DNA from: a virus
DNA length: 30,331 nucleotides
Virus record (IMG/VR): IMGVR_UViG_3300010400_000043
Location: 1 to 30,331 of that record
Strand: one strand, 5' to 3'
The position numbers and the translations under genes are program-made. This document shows, piece by piece, positions 1-8,500 of this stretch (position 1 is the stretch's first letter; each line of letters opens with the position of its first letter). The notes beneath the pieces were generated by a model. The model saw nothing but the letters and a program-made list of their open reading frames with translations. It made no database searches and was not told the DNA's origin.

Positions 1-940
1 TGAGCGCATCCTCCACTTCCTGCGCCGTGGCATCGAAATCGAGCGCCGTCGTCGTGTCGCCCCCGTAAGTGAGTATGAACGTTCCATTGCTCAACCAGGA
101 GAGCTTGTAAGGCTGCGTGATGATGGCGGCGACGCTGATGGCCTGGGCGGCGTAGGCGTTAGCGTAGGGCGTGATCCTGATGACGCGGATCTCCGGCGTG
201 CCGCCGGTGCCGTTCTGCGTCACAGACTCGGCGAAGGCGCTGCCCGTCGGGAAGCCCGTCAATGCGCCGGTGAATGCGCCGACGCGATCCCCGTTCGTGA
301 CCCAGGTCACCGTGTAACCACCTTTATAACTGCCAGAGACCGTCACGCCGCCGTCCGCGGTGATTGACGCAAGGGCATTTAACGCGGTCTGCACCTGAGC
401 TGCAGTGGCGTTGAAAGCCAGCGCCATGGTTGTGTCCGCGCCGTAGGTGATCGTGTAATTGATCGTCGCCGAATCGCGCAGATTGTAGCGCTGGAAGTAG
501 GAATTCGCATCCGTCTTCGCGACGTTGTTCTTCCGCATCAATTTGAACCCGACCGTTCCCAACAGGACCGCGCGCGGTGAGAAGGTGATGTTTGGCGGAC
601 TGAACACCGCGGCCGAATGAAATCGCGTCACGACGTCGTCCGTGAGCCGCAGGACATCGAGCGGACTATCGGCGCCGAAAAGGAAACTGCCGACCGGCAG
701 CGAAAGAAATGGATTCAGCTTGTCGAGATTTTCCCATTCGCCGACGAGGTCGAGCGGCAGATCGAACGGCTTTGGATCGCGGCGTTCATCGAGCTTGCCC
801 ACGGCATCGCTGTCGATGGCGAAAGTATTCAAGCTCCGCGGCAGCACGATGGGCGCTTTGGAATAGAAGTAAGCGGAATCCCAGATGACGACGGCTGGGC
901 CGCCGGTGATGAGAGTTCGGTCTTGGGTGGGGAGGCTCAT
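1..940 (-). CDS. Tail tube-like virion protein with repeated domain (3' end outside window)
   Basis: The minus frame is open from an ATG at 940 to the left edge, so the C-terminus is missing; 313 codons are visible. The first ~145 residues look like a tail-tube or tail-sheath-associated domain. Two imperfect copies of a beta-rich repeat follow: each has an aromatic-Thr-Tyr-Gly-Gly/Ala-Asp-Thr-Thr motif, then a helix of the type AxxVxxAL, and the first copy ends in a YTVTW strand. Position at the end of the virion operon, after head-tail connector genes, fits a major tail protein. The exact family is not recognised. The gap to the upstream gene is 5 bases, so it is co-transcribed. Confidence 0.6.
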   Translation of the reverse strand, partial: MSLPTQDRTLITGGPAVVIWDSAYFYSKAPIVLPRSLNTFAIDSDAVGKLDERRDPKPFDLPLDLVGEWENLDKLNPFLSLPVGSFLFGADSPLDVLRLTDDVVTRFHSAAVFSPPNITFSPRAVLLGTVGFKLMRKNNVAKTDANSYFQRYNLRDSATINYTITYGADTTMALAFNATAAQVQTALNALASITADGGVTVSGSYKGGYTVTWVTNGDRVGAFTGALTGFPTGSAFAESVTQNGTGGTPEIRVIRITPYANAYAAQAISVAAIITQPYKLSWLSNGTFILTYGGDTTTALDFDATAQEVEDAL

Positions 941-945
941 AATTT

Positions 946-1521
946 TTAAGCGACAGGGGTTGGATCGAGACGGACGAGCACCTGGAAATTCGCCTGGCCA
1001 TCAATCGGGCTATTGCGTTCCTCAAAACCGGTAAAGACGATCGTGGTGGAGGAGGTCGGATTCTCGAAGTGGAGCGAGCGAATGATCAGCTCCAGGACTT
1101 TTGTGGCGGTCAGCAGCTCGGCCCAATTCGCCGCAGTGCTCTCCGGCTTGGCCATCAGCCAATAGGTTTTGGCAGTATCCGTCTGCGTGACCTTCTCGGC
1201 CGGATTGATCGTCGTCAGCGCCAGGCGCGCGGCTTCATTGGCGACTGAACCGCGGTCAACGCGCGAATCGCGATTGATCGCCGGCTGCTCGATCACGCGC
1301 ACGCCAAACACCAGGGCCAGCTCCACCAGCGCGGCATCAGGCGCTGGATTATCGCCGGAGACCGAGCCAATCAAGGCCACAATGCCGAGCCGACCAAGCG
1401 CTTCATCCACCTTGTTTTTGAGCGATTGATCGTTCTCCTCGATGAAGGTGATGCCCCGCAACGCAGCCTTGGCGGCGAGCTGCGCCTTCACGAAATCCTG
1501 GAGGGCAACGATGTCGCTCAT
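946..1521 (-). CDS. Conserved-type tail completion or neck protein, hypothetical
   Basis: 191 residues, soluble, no signal peptide or membrane segment. It begins MSDIVALQDF, and the start overlaps the end of the upstream gene by 4 bases. The C-terminal third contains SSTTIVFTGFEE followed by a beta strand (NFQVLVRL), typical of small tail-completion proteins in long-tailed phages. Its place between a morphogenesis protein and the tail-tube-like gene supports a role in joining tail to head or finishing the tail tube. No specific family was recognised, so the role is inferred from order. Confidence 0.5.
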   Translation of the reverse strand: MSDIVALQDFVKAQLAAKAALRGITFIEENDQSLKNKVDEALGRLGIVALIGSVSGDNPAPDAALVELALVFGVRVIEQPAINRDSRVDRGSVANEAARLALTTINPAEKVTQTDTAKTYWLMAKPESTAANWAELLTATKVLELIIRSLHFENPTSSTTIVFTGFEERNSPIDGQANFQVLVRLDPTPVA

Positions 1522-2054
1522 GCGTGGCTGGCCCCTTTCCCTGGGTCTTCCCAGGACTTGATGATGGCCTCGGAGATCGAAGTTGTGTAATTCGCGACGC
1601 GATCCTGAATACCGCGGCGGATCGGCGCCCGCAACGGGATGTTGCTGCCAGGATGATGAACGACCGCGGCGAAGACGATGCCTCCGTAAGCCCGGAATCG
1701 CAGCGCTCCGCCCGCCTCCTTCGGTCGAATGTCATGCGGAGGAGTCTTGCCGCCAAACTCATGGATTGCGGCATACTTCACGTTCGTGCCGATCGAGGAA
1801 ATGATTGAGTTGCCGACGATGCGCGCTTTCGACGGCCGCAGAGATCGGCGCAGGCGGCCGGTGCGAACGCCGAGCTTGCCTTGCTCCGGAGGAAACGGGC
1901 CTTCGCCGGTCAGCCGATGCTCGACGATGTGTCCGATGGTCAGTTCGTTCTCGAGGTCCATCGCGACGGCGATGGCGCTCTTCATCCGCGGTGTGATATC
2001 ACGCAGCCGCTCGGCGGCATCGCCGGTCACTTTGATTTGGATTCGCGGCATCAT
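1518..2054 (-). CDS. Virion morphogenesis / HK97 gp10-like tail completion protein
   Basis: 178 residues. The central motif KYAAIHEFGG is the hallmark of the phage virion morphogenesis and HK97 gp10 families (Mu gpG-like), whose members act in tail completion or head-tail joining. A basic TGRLRRSLRP stretch lies ahead of it, and an aromatic-rich C-terminal half follows. It overlaps both neighbours by 4 bases (stop codons overlap starts), showing translational coupling inside the virion operon. Family assignment rests on the motif and on gene order; the precise subfamily is uncertain. Confidence 0.65.
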   Translation of the reverse strand: MMPRIQIKVTGDAAERLRDITPRMKSAIAVAMDLENELTIGHIVEHRLTGEGPFPPEQGKLGVRTGRLRRSLRPSKARIVGNSIISSIGTNVKYAAIHEFGGKTPPHDIRPKEAGGALRFRAYGGIVFAAVVHHPGSNIPLRAPIRRGIQDRVANYTTSISEAIIKSWEDPGKGASHA

Positions 2055-2686
2055 GAAATCTGATAACGGACGTGAGCGTTCAGGATTTGCTTAACTTCGG
2101 GCACGAGTTCCAGAGCCGAGAGCGTTTGAGCGACAAACTGAACCTGTTTATCCGGCGAGATGTTCGTGCCGAGTTTGTCAATCAGCTCCCAGACCCGGCC
2201 GCATTGGAGGAGCCAGGCGAGCTTGATGTCATCGGGCAAGGCCGTTGATCCGCCAGGTTGCGCGGTGGGATAGCCGACGTCCGCCGGTTCGAGTTGCTCC
2301 CAAAAAAAGCCGCCCGTGTAAGTGATTCGCATCCAGCTCCACCATTCGCCGAGCTGCGCCGCGAACCAGATCTGGCCCGTCTTCAAATTGCTGTTCTGCA
2401 CGGCGTCCGGCAGCGCGACGTAGCCCGCGCTCTCTTCATCCTTCTGTTCGACAGTCGTAATGACTTCGACCGGATACCGCGGAAGCCAAAAAGCCGCCCG
2501 GTCAGCGGTGAATTCGGCCTTATCGCCGACGACGCGCGCGAGCTGCCGGTTGCAGTGTTTTTCGATGAGGCCGGCCACGCCTTTCCCGACGTTGGCGATC
2601 TTCGCGTCGAAGTTCGTCTGCGCGACCATGCTCTCCGGGAGCAGATGCCGCTTCAACGTATCGAGATTGCCGAGGCCGGCATTCAT
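2051..2686 (-). CDS. Head-tail connector-type protein
   Basis: 211 residues. The N-terminal half contains a helix (FDAKIANVGKGVAGLIEKHC) and then RxxAEFTADRAAFWLPRYPV, the layout of gp6/gp1-like head-tail connector proteins, in which a helical part is followed by a beta part near RxPV. A WxxMRITYTGGFFW strand is also seen. It sits two genes after the capsid gene and just before the gp10-like gene, the usual place of a connector. The start is the first ATG of the frame, 2 bases past the previous stop. Confidence 0.55.
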   Translation of the reverse strand: MNAGLGNLDTLKRHLLPESMVAQTNFDAKIANVGKGVAGLIEKHCNRQLARVVGDKAEFTADRAAFWLPRYPVEVITTVEQKDEESAGYVALPDAVQNSNLKTGQIWFAAQLGEWWSWMRITYTGGFFWEQLEPADVGYPTAQPGGSTALPDDIKLAWLLQCGRVWELIDKLGTNISPDKQVQFVAQTLSALELVPEVKQILNAHVRYQIS

Positions 2687-2688
2687 GG

Positions 2689-2883
2689 TTATTCGATGGG
2701 CTCGACGAGCTTGCCCAGCGCGGCGGCGCGTTCGGGCGTCATCTCGAAGACAGCGCCTTTGACATAATGGCTGCCTTCTTCGCCGATCGGCTGACCGGTA
2801 ACGCGGACTTTCACCATGCCGCTCTGCACCATGCGGTTCGCTGGCTCGGGCGCTTCGCTCGATGGATTTGATTTTCGTTTCAT
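2689..2883 (-). CDS. Small hypothetical virion-operon protein
   Basis: 64 residues when started at MKRKSNP (2883). A longer frame reaches 2922 but its extra residues look non-coding. The C-terminal half (KVRVTGQPIGEEG, then YVKGAVFEMTPERAAAL) resembles the short proteins found between capsid and connector genes in many Mu-like and lambdoid phages. These carry a small beta domain followed by an ERA(A)AL helix. Function is unknown. Confidence 0.5.
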   Translation of the reverse strand: MKRKSNPSSEAPEPANRMVQSGMVKVRVTGQPIGEEGSHYVKGAVFEMTPERAAALGKLVEPIE

Positions 2884-2927
2884 AACGGATGGCGGGGCCG
2901 CGAACAGCGCGGCCCCGCTCAATGGGT

Positions 2928-3389
2928 TTAACCGTTGCGTTTCGGCTTAACGGTGACCAGGAACTGCAAGTTGGTCACCGCCTGCGCCGATCCATTGTTA
3001 ATGGATTTCAAACGCAGGTAACCGACCGCCCCGACGTTCATGTTGGTCGTGACGCTTACAAGCGTCGTTCCATTGGCAGCATTGGTCCAAAGGAAGGGCG
3101 CTTTGGTTTCCCAATTCGTGCCGTCCACGGACTGGTCCACCGTCGTGATCACGTTTTCGGTGCCGGACCCGGTCAACTTGAAGTTGATCGTGAGCGCGGC
3201 ATCCCCATATTTCGTCAGCCCGATCGTCGCGTTATAGTTCGACGTGGTCGTAGCCGGGATGTTGTTCGTGCCGGCGGCGAGGCCAGCGACCGGGCTGCTG
3301 AGATATTGCTGCGCCGCTGCGCGAGGCGCGGATAGCGCGAGCAATGCGACGGCCGCGACGGCCGCCAGGAGGTTTTTGATCGTTCGCAT
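2928..3389 (-). CDS. Secreted beta-rich protein next to capsid gene
   Basis: 153 residues. The first ~26 residues form a textbook signal peptide: basic MRTIKN start, hydrophobic core AAVAAVALLAL, cleavage site after APRAAA. The remaining ~125 residues are beta-rich, with many Thr, Asn and Val, and no Cys. In this position (directly after the major capsid gene) phages often carry a head decoration or fibre protein, but a Sec signal is unexpected for one assembled in the cytoplasm. It could be a decoration protein with a misleading N-terminus or a host-surface protein carried as cargo. Confidence 0.55.
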   Translation of the reverse strand: MRTIKNLLAAVAAVALLALSAPRAAAQQYLSSPVAGLAAGTNNIPATTTSNYNATIGLTKYGDAALTINFKLTGSGTENVITTVDQSVDGTNWETKAPFLWTNAANGTTLVSVTTNMNVGAVGYLRLKSINNGSAQAVTNLQFLVTVKPKRNG

Positions 3390-3419
3390 GATTTTATCTT
3401 TCGATGAAGTCCGCGTCAG

Positions 3420-4838
3420 TTAAACGGCGGCGGTGGTGAGAATCGCCGAGCCCAGTGCGCGACGGCCTTTCGTTCCCGCCCGGCCGTAGGCGCGGAAGGA
3501 GCGTTCCAGCGTATTCCACTTGTGATGATCGCTGGCCTCGAAACCGAAATCCTGGCGGATACCGACCACCAGGGAATTCGGATCACCAAAGGCGGCAACC
3601 TTGGCGCCGGCGGCATTTGTGCTCGGGGCGGCGTTCACGAGTTCCACCGGATAACCGAGGATGGTCCCGATGCCACCAAGCGTCGGCGCTTCCGTGGCGG
3701 TCAGGAAGATCGAGCGGCCGTTGGCATCGCGCACCAGGATGAAGCGCGCCAATATCTGCGGGTGGATCCACCAGCGGGCCATGCGCGAAAGCACGGCGAC
3801 ATCAACTGTCGTGAGACAGCGGACGAAGTCCTGCAGGTCCAGATTCTCGGCGAGCGTATTACCGGCGCCGGCGGCGGCGGCGGTCCCGAAGTTGAACAGG
3901 CCGGTCATGCCGCCATTCGTCGCATCAGCGGTGCCGTCCGCGATAAAGGCCGCCACATCGAGCCGGAAGTTGTAGGCCTCGACGAAGTCGCCCAGCACAT
4001 CCGGGGTCACATCGAACTCCGCATCCTGGAGGAGCTGGAGCGAGACGTTGATCAGCACGGCGATGACCTCGACTTCGAGATTCACCGAAGTGCCCGCTTT
4101 GTTGGCGTCATCGGAGATGGTGCCGCCTTCGGTGAGGATGAAGTTGGCGATCGGCCGGACGGTTTTGACCGGCATGGCGGTGAGCTTGGTGCCCATGCGG
4201 CGCACGCCGAGGGTGTTCCATTTGCCGAAACTCGCGAGCGTGTCATAAATCTCGCGGAGGAGATCGGTGGTGATGAGCGTCGAGCCGGGCGAGGTGTCTT
4301 CGCCCAGGGCTTTGATCCGCGGAGCCATCAGCCGGTGCATATCGCCGTTCATGTCCGCCGCCAGGCGAAACGCGCAGTTCAGGCGTTCGCGGGTTTCCTC
4401 GTTGCTGAGCATGCGCTGGATGGGATCGCCGAAGGCCATGCGCTGTTCGCGACGGAGCTGCCCCTGCACTTTCTGAATGGCGATAACCATGCCTGCCACA
4501 TCGTTCGCGGCATTCTTGAGTCTGGTGAGTTCCTCGAAGGCTTTCTTGGTTTCCTTGTCGAGGTTGTCGTAGTTCTCCAGCAGTTTTTGCTGCTGCGTCT
4601 TTACGACTTTTACCTCGTTCTCAGCGGCGCTCAGGCCATCGAGCACCTTCTGCTGGAATTGTTCCTCCGGCATGACGATGCCGAGCATGGGAAGAATTCC
4701 AAGACAGATCATTGCGGCTTGCGGAGCGATGAAGAAGAGCATGGCGATCAGCGCCAGGCCCGTCGCGGCCAGAAACCCGCGCGCCAGACGGCGGCTGCGG
4801 AGAATCGGCAGCATGAATTTTCTTTTCGTTCGATTCAT
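3420..4838 (-). CDS. HK97-fold major capsid protein with hydrophobic N-terminus
   Basis: 472 residues. From about residue 60 it reads as an HK97-type capsid: a coiled-coil scaffold region (about 60-120, Gln/Lys/Glu-rich), then the capsid core with SPGSTLITTDLLREIYDTL, an FGKWNTLGVRR segment and a C-terminal FRAYGRAGTKGRRALG. The prohead protease is the upstream neighbour, which would remove the scaffold domain. Odd: residues 21-55 form one or two strongly hydrophobic segments (ATGLALIAMLFF, AAMICLGILPML) that a capsid should not need. A start at M56 (4673) would remove them, but no clear ribosome site favours either start. Confidence 0.85.
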   Translation of the reverse strand: MNRTKRKFMLPILRSRRLARGFLAATGLALIAMLFFIAPQAAMICLGILPMLGIVMPEEQFQQKVLDGLSAAENEVKVVKTQQQKLLENYDNLDKETKKAFEELTRLKNAANDVAGMVIAIQKVQGQLRREQRMAFGDPIQRMLSNEETRERLNCAFRLAADMNGDMHRLMAPRIKALGEDTSPGSTLITTDLLREIYDTLASFGKWNTLGVRRMGTKLTAMPVKTVRPIANFILTEGGTISDDANKAGTSVNLEVEVIAVLINVSLQLLQDAEFDVTPDVLGDFVEAYNFRLDVAAFIADGTADATNGGMTGLFNFGTAAAAGAGNTLAENLDLQDFVRCLTTVDVAVLSRMARWWIHPQILARFILVRDANGRSIFLTATEAPTLGGIGTILGYPVELVNAAPSTNAAGAKVAAFGDPNSLVVGIRQDFGFEASDHHKWNTLERSFRAYGRAGTKGRRALGSAILTTAAV

Positions 4839-4841
4839 AGT

Positions 4842-5534
4842 TCAGATGTTTTTTGTTCGTTGTTGGATCTCCAACAGGAAGATTGTGCGCGCCCGCTGCC
4901 GGGCCGCTTCGGCGACAGCGGGATCATCAGCCGAAGTGGCGGTTTCACGTTTCGTCTTCTCTGCGGAAAATGTTTCGAGATCGGCATCGCTCAGCGCGCC
5001 GGCTTTGTAAGCCTTGGCCAGTGCATTGGGATTCGCGCCCAGGACGACAGCGGAGAGTTCGACCTGTTCCTGCTCGATGTAGATCGTTCGAACGCCGTCC
5101 TCCTCGTGCAGCCCAAGTTCAGAGAGTTGCGAGGCCCAGCCGGATTTGTCCGAATCCCATTTACTGACCCAACGTTTCGGCCAGAAGCCGACGCTTACCG
5201 CTTTAAGATAACCGGCTTCGGTCATCTTCCAGCCGAGCTGCGCGAGTTCATTGCCGGGCACATCGATTGCCCATTGCACCCGTTCAACCAGGCGGCGCTT
5301 GTCCACGTTGAAATCGATGACCTTGCCGACCTGATTCTTGATCGTGGAATAATCGTGCGAATCCACGAAGGGCGCGTTCTTTTGGAAATTGGTGAAGCGC
5401 CAGCCTTCCGCGCGGATGATCTCCTTATAGCTGTCGAGCGTCTCGTCGCTGGCGACATAATCGACAATGCCTTTAGCGGAATCCACGACTTTCACTTCTG
5501 GAAAGATGGTGCGGCGGAGAGTTTTCGCGCTCAT
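4842..5534 (-). CDS. Prohead maturation protease, HK97 type
   Basis: 230 residues. Serine protease of the U35/S78 group that trims the capsid scaffold domain during head maturation. Visible catalytic features are the His in FVDSHDYS (about H60) and the Ser in KAVSVGFWP (about S114), followed by the ELSAVVLGANP motif typical of the family. The C-terminal 50 residues are charged and helical, as expected for a self-cleaved tail. It lies between the Mu F-like gene and the capsid gene, 3 bases from each, which is the classical order. Confidence 0.88.
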   Translation of the reverse strand: MSAKTLRRTIFPEVKVVDSAKGIVDYVASDETLDSYKEIIRAEGWRFTNFQKNAPFVDSHDYSTIKNQVGKVIDFNVDKRRLVERVQWAIDVPGNELAQLGWKMTEAGYLKAVSVGFWPKRWVSKWDSDKSGWASQLSELGLHEEDGVRTIYIEQEQVELSAVVLGANPNALAKAYKAGALSDADLETFSAEKTKRETATSADDPAVAEAARQRARTIFLLEIQQRTKNI

Positions 5535-5536
5535 GA

Positions 5537-6175
5537 TTATTCGTTCGGTGGCGCCACGGCGATGCTGACGCAGTGACAGTTGATGACGTTGCTCGGGGAA
5601 CCATTCGGGTCACCAGGCATCATCAGCTCCTCGATGATCCCTTCGCCGTTGCGGACCTGGAACGGTTCGTCGATCTCGACGGTCTGCTGATTCGCGGCGG
5701 CATGACCGGGGCGCACGTTCGGATTGCCGCTGGTCAGCCACTTCTTAAAACGCACGCCCGCCTGTTTCATGGCGGCATCCCGGCCCTGGCCATAAGCGGC
5801 GGCCGTCTCGGTCATAGCAATGGTGCGCGCTCGTTCATCCGAGATGTCATTGAACTCGGCGCGGATGCGGTCGCTCAGCTCGTCTATGCTTTCACCAAGG
5901 TTCAATCCCTCTTCGAGCGAGGCTTTGATCTGATCGAAGATCTCGTCGGGGACGTCCTTGAGTTTATTTTCGCGGCGGCGATGGAAGTTGAGGACTTCCT
6001 CGGGCGGCATGGAGAAGGGATCATCCGTCTTGCCGATCTCTTCGAGAAGCTGCATGCCGGCGCTTTGCAACGCGCCTGCAGCGGTCCTGCGGAAGGCGGC
6101 CAGCAGCCCGTTCGAAAACGTTTCCAGATCGAACAGGAAGTCCGTAGCCACGGCGCGTTGAACAATTTTGGTCAT
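5537..6175 (-). CDS. Mu F-like / SPP1 gp7-like head morphogenesis protein
   Basis: 212 residues from MTKIVQR (6175), a start that overlaps the upstream stop by 4 bases. The C-terminal domain is diagnostic: ARTIAMTETAAAYGQGR, then KKWLTSGNPNVRPGHAA, ending with PGDPNGSPSNVINCHC. This is the minor head protein family (Mu gpF, SPP1 gp7) that binds the portal and enters the capsid during assembly. The N-terminal half is helical and highly charged. Mu gpF is longer because its N-terminus differs; here only the core is present. Confidence 0.85.
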   Translation of the reverse strand: MTKIVQRAVATDFLFDLETFSNGLLAAFRRTAAGALQSAGMQLLEEIGKTDDPFSMPPEEVLNFHRRRENKLKDVPDEIFDQIKASLEEGLNLGESIDELSDRIRAEFNDISDERARTIAMTETAAAYGQGRDAAMKQAGVRFKKWLTSGNPNVRPGHAAANQQTVEIDEPFQVRNGEGIIEELMMPGDPNGSPSNVINCHCVSIAVAPPNE

Positions 6176-6837
6176 TCGCAAAGTTCGAGAATCGCCGCGA
6201 GCATTTCGGGCGTGGGCTGATGAGTGATGCGCATCGCGGCGCCGCGAGACCGGGTCTGATTGAACGCAGGCTTGCGGATACGATCGGCGGTCAGCGGCAC
6301 ATTGACCGAGAGCATGGCCCAGCAATCGCCGATTCCGTCCGAAAAGCCGCGCAGGTAAATGAGCGGGGTTGGGGCCGGCGCGGCGCTGCTGCGACGCCGA
6401 CGTGATTTGCCTCCCGTTGGCGCAATCTCGCCGCCTTCAACAGTCAGAAAGCCGCTGGCAGAGCTGCTCCCGTTTGAAGAGCCGGACAATGCAATGTCCG
6501 TATCGACCGTTAGATTTCCTTCGGCGGCGGATTGTCCGTCGCCGCCACCCTGCAAAAAGATTTCCACACCCAGACCGGCGCTGCTGGATTCCGTGCCGGC
6601 GGTCTGCGCCGCGAGCTGCTGTTCGACGTTCAGCGCGCCGAGATCTGCGCCGGCGCCCGCTGTCTGCGCCGCGAATTGCTCTTCAATTGTGAGCGCGCCG
6701 AGATCTGCGGCAACACCATCGGCCGCGCCGGCGATCGGCTGCGAGACGGTCAAGATACCGCTCGCCGATGAAAGCCCGGCCGAAGCGCCCTGCAGCAGGA
6801 CTTCGCTGGTGCCAAGCAATGCGAGCAGTAAACTCAT
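6172..6837 (-). CDS. Repeat-rich virion protein, hypothetical
   Basis: 221 residues starting MSLLLALLG, with the ATG overlapping the upstream stop by 4 bases. It is low in charge and built from repeats: units of the type GxSSASGxLTV occur at least three times, and ADLGALTIEEQFAAQTAG is followed by the near copy ADLGALNVEQQLAAQTAG. Similar Gly/Ser/Ala repeats occur in phage structural proteins. A basic stretch (KSRRRRSS) separates the repeats from a short C-terminal domain. Probably a minor head or tail component; function not recognised. Confidence 0.5.
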   Translation of the reverse strand: MSLLLALLGTSEVLLQGASAGLSSASGILTVSQPIAGAADGVAADLGALTIEEQFAAQTAGAGADLGALNVEQQLAAQTAGTESSSAGLGVEIFLQGGGDGQSAAEGNLTVDTDIALSGSSNGSSSASGFLTVEGGEIAPTGGKSRRRRSSAAPAPTPLIYLRGFSDGIGDCWAMLSVNVPLTADRIRKPAFNQTRSRGAAMRITHQPTPEMLAAILELCE

Positions 6838-7094
6838 ACGAGGCTGACGGGATTCAACATCTTCACGTGGTCCACCAGGGGATTGAATTCCTCGGACCAC
6901 TGATCCTGGATGTATCCTTCCACGAAGCCGTGCAGCGACGCGTTCACGGAAGTGGCCAGAGTATTGGCATCGAAATCCGTGTCGTTCAGAACATTGACGG
7001 CGTTGTTCTGGCTGGTCCAGATGTCGAGCCGGCAGCGGTAAACGTCGCCGCTCGGTTCATAACCGCTGATCGCGAAGAGTGCTTTGGTTGCCAT
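6834..7094 (-). CDS. Small hypothetical protein
   Basis: 86 residues, acidic, with one clear beta pattern (VYRCRLDIWTSQNN) and a helical C-terminal half. No motif was recognised. It overlaps the next gene by 4 bases and starts 12 bases after the previous one, so it belongs to the virion operon. Neighbours suggest a structural or assembly role. Confidence 0.5.
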   Translation of the reverse strand: MATKALFAISGYEPSGDVYRCRLDIWTSQNNAVNVLNDTDFDANTLATSVNASLHGFVEGYIQDQWSEEFNPLVDHVKMLNPVSLV

Positions 7095-7106
7095 AATTTT
7101 TGCTTT

Positions 7107-7808
7107 CTAGGCCCAGCCATCGACCAGGGAGGGATCGATCTCGGCCCATTCGACGTTGACTGAAAATTGCCAGGTGCCCGTGGCCGGCACTGTGGCGCGA
7201 ATCACGAAACCTTCATTCTGCTCGAACAGCAGCGGATATTCGTCCGGCGTATTCCGCTGCCACAAATACGTGCCGGGCGGCACGATGAACTGTTCGCTCG
7301 CGGTCGTGGCCACGCTGGAGATGAATGACGTGATTGAGGAAAACCGATTCGTGTCCAGCGTCTTGGTGCCCGCCGTGAGATTCGTCGTGGTGGACACGCG
7401 CACGCCCGTGTCGGAGAAGAGTGAGAGCGGAAAATCCGTCCGCTTCTTGTTCGTGTTCGCGGTGCTGAACACGACCGCCGCGCCGGCGCCGCCATCGGCC
7501 GTCCAGCCGCGCGCCATGGTGCCGTTGAACTCGATCGAGCCGGCGGTGAAGGCCGTGCCGCCGCGCGCCGCGCTCAGGATAATCGAGCGCAGCAACATCA
7601 CGCGCGTGGCATCCACCCAGCGCATCTGGAAAATTTCCGAGTTGGCGCCCAGGCCCGCGGCCATCACACCGCTGACCACGCCGAGCGAATATGCTCCGCG
7701 GGCGCCCAGTTCCATCGGCCGCCCGGCCACTCGCGCGGCGAAATGTTTCGGGTCGACCCCGAGTTGCGTCGCGCCGTCTTTTCCCAGGACTTTATGTAAC
7801 CAGCTCAT
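7107..7808 (-). CDS. Putative virion structural protein, hypothetical
   Basis: 233 residues, Thr/Ser/Ala-rich and largely beta in character, ending with a strand-rich segment (TGTWQFSVNVEWAEIDP) that looks like a capsid-fibre or tail-decoration domain. It starts 1 base after the preceding stop. No enzymatic motif is seen. It is one of four consecutive genes between portal and Mu F-like gene that appear to encode exposed virion parts. Confidence 0.5.
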   Translation of the reverse strand: MSWLHKVLGKDGATQLGVDPKHFAARVAGRPMELGARGAYSLGVVSGVMAAGLGANSEIFQMRWVDATRVMLLRSIILSAARGGTAFTAGSIEFNGTMARGWTADGGAGAAVVFSTANTNKKRTDFPLSLFSDTGVRVSTTTNLTAGTKTLDTNRFSSITSFISSVATTASEQFIVPPGTYLWQRNTPDEYPLLFEQNEGFVIRATVPATGTWQFSVNVEWAEIDPSLVDGWA

Positions 7809-7809
7809 A

Positions 7810-8094
7810 TCAGTTCCAAACCCAATTTACGTTGAATTGGCCAAGGCCGAACGCAGCCAGCGGATGCGCATAAATGGTGAAGCCCGTGCCGGCCACGATG
7901 CTGCCGCAGATCAGCGGACAAAGAGCCGCCGCTTCCGCATGTTCATCCGCGCCGTTATCGGCCGTCGTTTCCTGCATGAAAAACGCCTCGGCGTGCGAAC
8001 CGCTCACGATGCCGGCCTGGCCGGTCACCGCGATCGACGCCTCGTCGGCCGGCGTCGCTCCGAAATTCAAGACCGCTGTTCCAGATGCGCCCAT
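7810..8094 (-). CDS. Small hypothetical virion-operon protein
   Basis: 94 residues from MGASGTAVLNFG (8094). The longer frame to 8280 is the shadow of the upstream gene and was discarded. Rich in Ala and Gly, with segments such as ASIAVTGQAGIVSGSHAEAFFM and a C-terminal FTIYAHPLAAFGLGQFNVNWVWN. The start lies one base beyond the previous stop. A similar layout is known from small phage proteins thought to decorate virions, but no family was recognised. Confidence 0.5.
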   Translation of the reverse strand: MGASGTAVLNFGATPADEASIAVTGQAGIVSGSHAEAFFMQETTADNGADEHAEAAALCPLICGSIVAGTGFTIYAHPLAAFGLGQFNVNWVWN

Positions 8095-8095
8095 A

Positions 8096-8497
8096 TCAAT
8101 CCTCGCTGAAATCCAGATCGCCGATGGCGAACTTCGCCACCGCGCCGTTCGGCACGCTGCGGCTCGGCGAGACCGCGCCCCAGTAAAGAAGGTTGCCCGC
8201 GGTCGGATCGTCCCAGATCCCGAAGGCCACCACCGTGCCCCAGTCCGCGCTCGCCTGGACGAAGGCGATCTCCACGCCATTGCTTTTCGCTCCGCCGCTG
8301 GACGCCGGGAAATTCGTGGCGTTATTCGTCACGGATTTTCGGGCGTAACTGCCGCCGGTCACTTCCGTGCCGCCGCCGGCGTCCGAAGGCGTGGCGGTGT
8401 AGAGCGCGATGTAAACGGTGGCGGGCCGCGTGAAATCGCCGCCGCCCAGGACGTGGTCCAGAATCTTATTTTCGAGGTAATCGCTTTTGCTTCCCAT
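8096..8497 (-). CDS. Phage tail fibre-like small protein
   Basis: 133 residues. The N-terminus reads SDYLENKILDHVLGG, then TVYIALYTATPSD and SYARKSV. This pattern (helix, a strand with LYT, then YAR) is common to a family of small phage proteins annotated as tail fibre or minor tail protein. The C-terminal half is beta-rich with NLLYWGAVSPSRSV. It directly follows the portal gene. Assignment is by remembered sequence pattern and is not firm on molecular role. Confidence 0.6.
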   Translation of the reverse strand: MGSKSDYLENKILDHVLGGGDFTRPATVYIALYTATPSDAGGGTEVTGGSYARKSVTNNATNFPASSGGAKSNGVEIAFVQASADWGTVVAFGIWDDPTAGNLLYWGAVSPSRSVPNGAVAKFAIGDLDFSED

Positions 8498-8500
8498 AGA

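Noticed and set aside
3522-5576. A 684-codon open frame on the plus strand
   Set aside because: It lies opposite the capsid and protease genes, which carry clear family motifs; its product is a His/Arg/Asp-rich shadow of GC-rich coding sequence.
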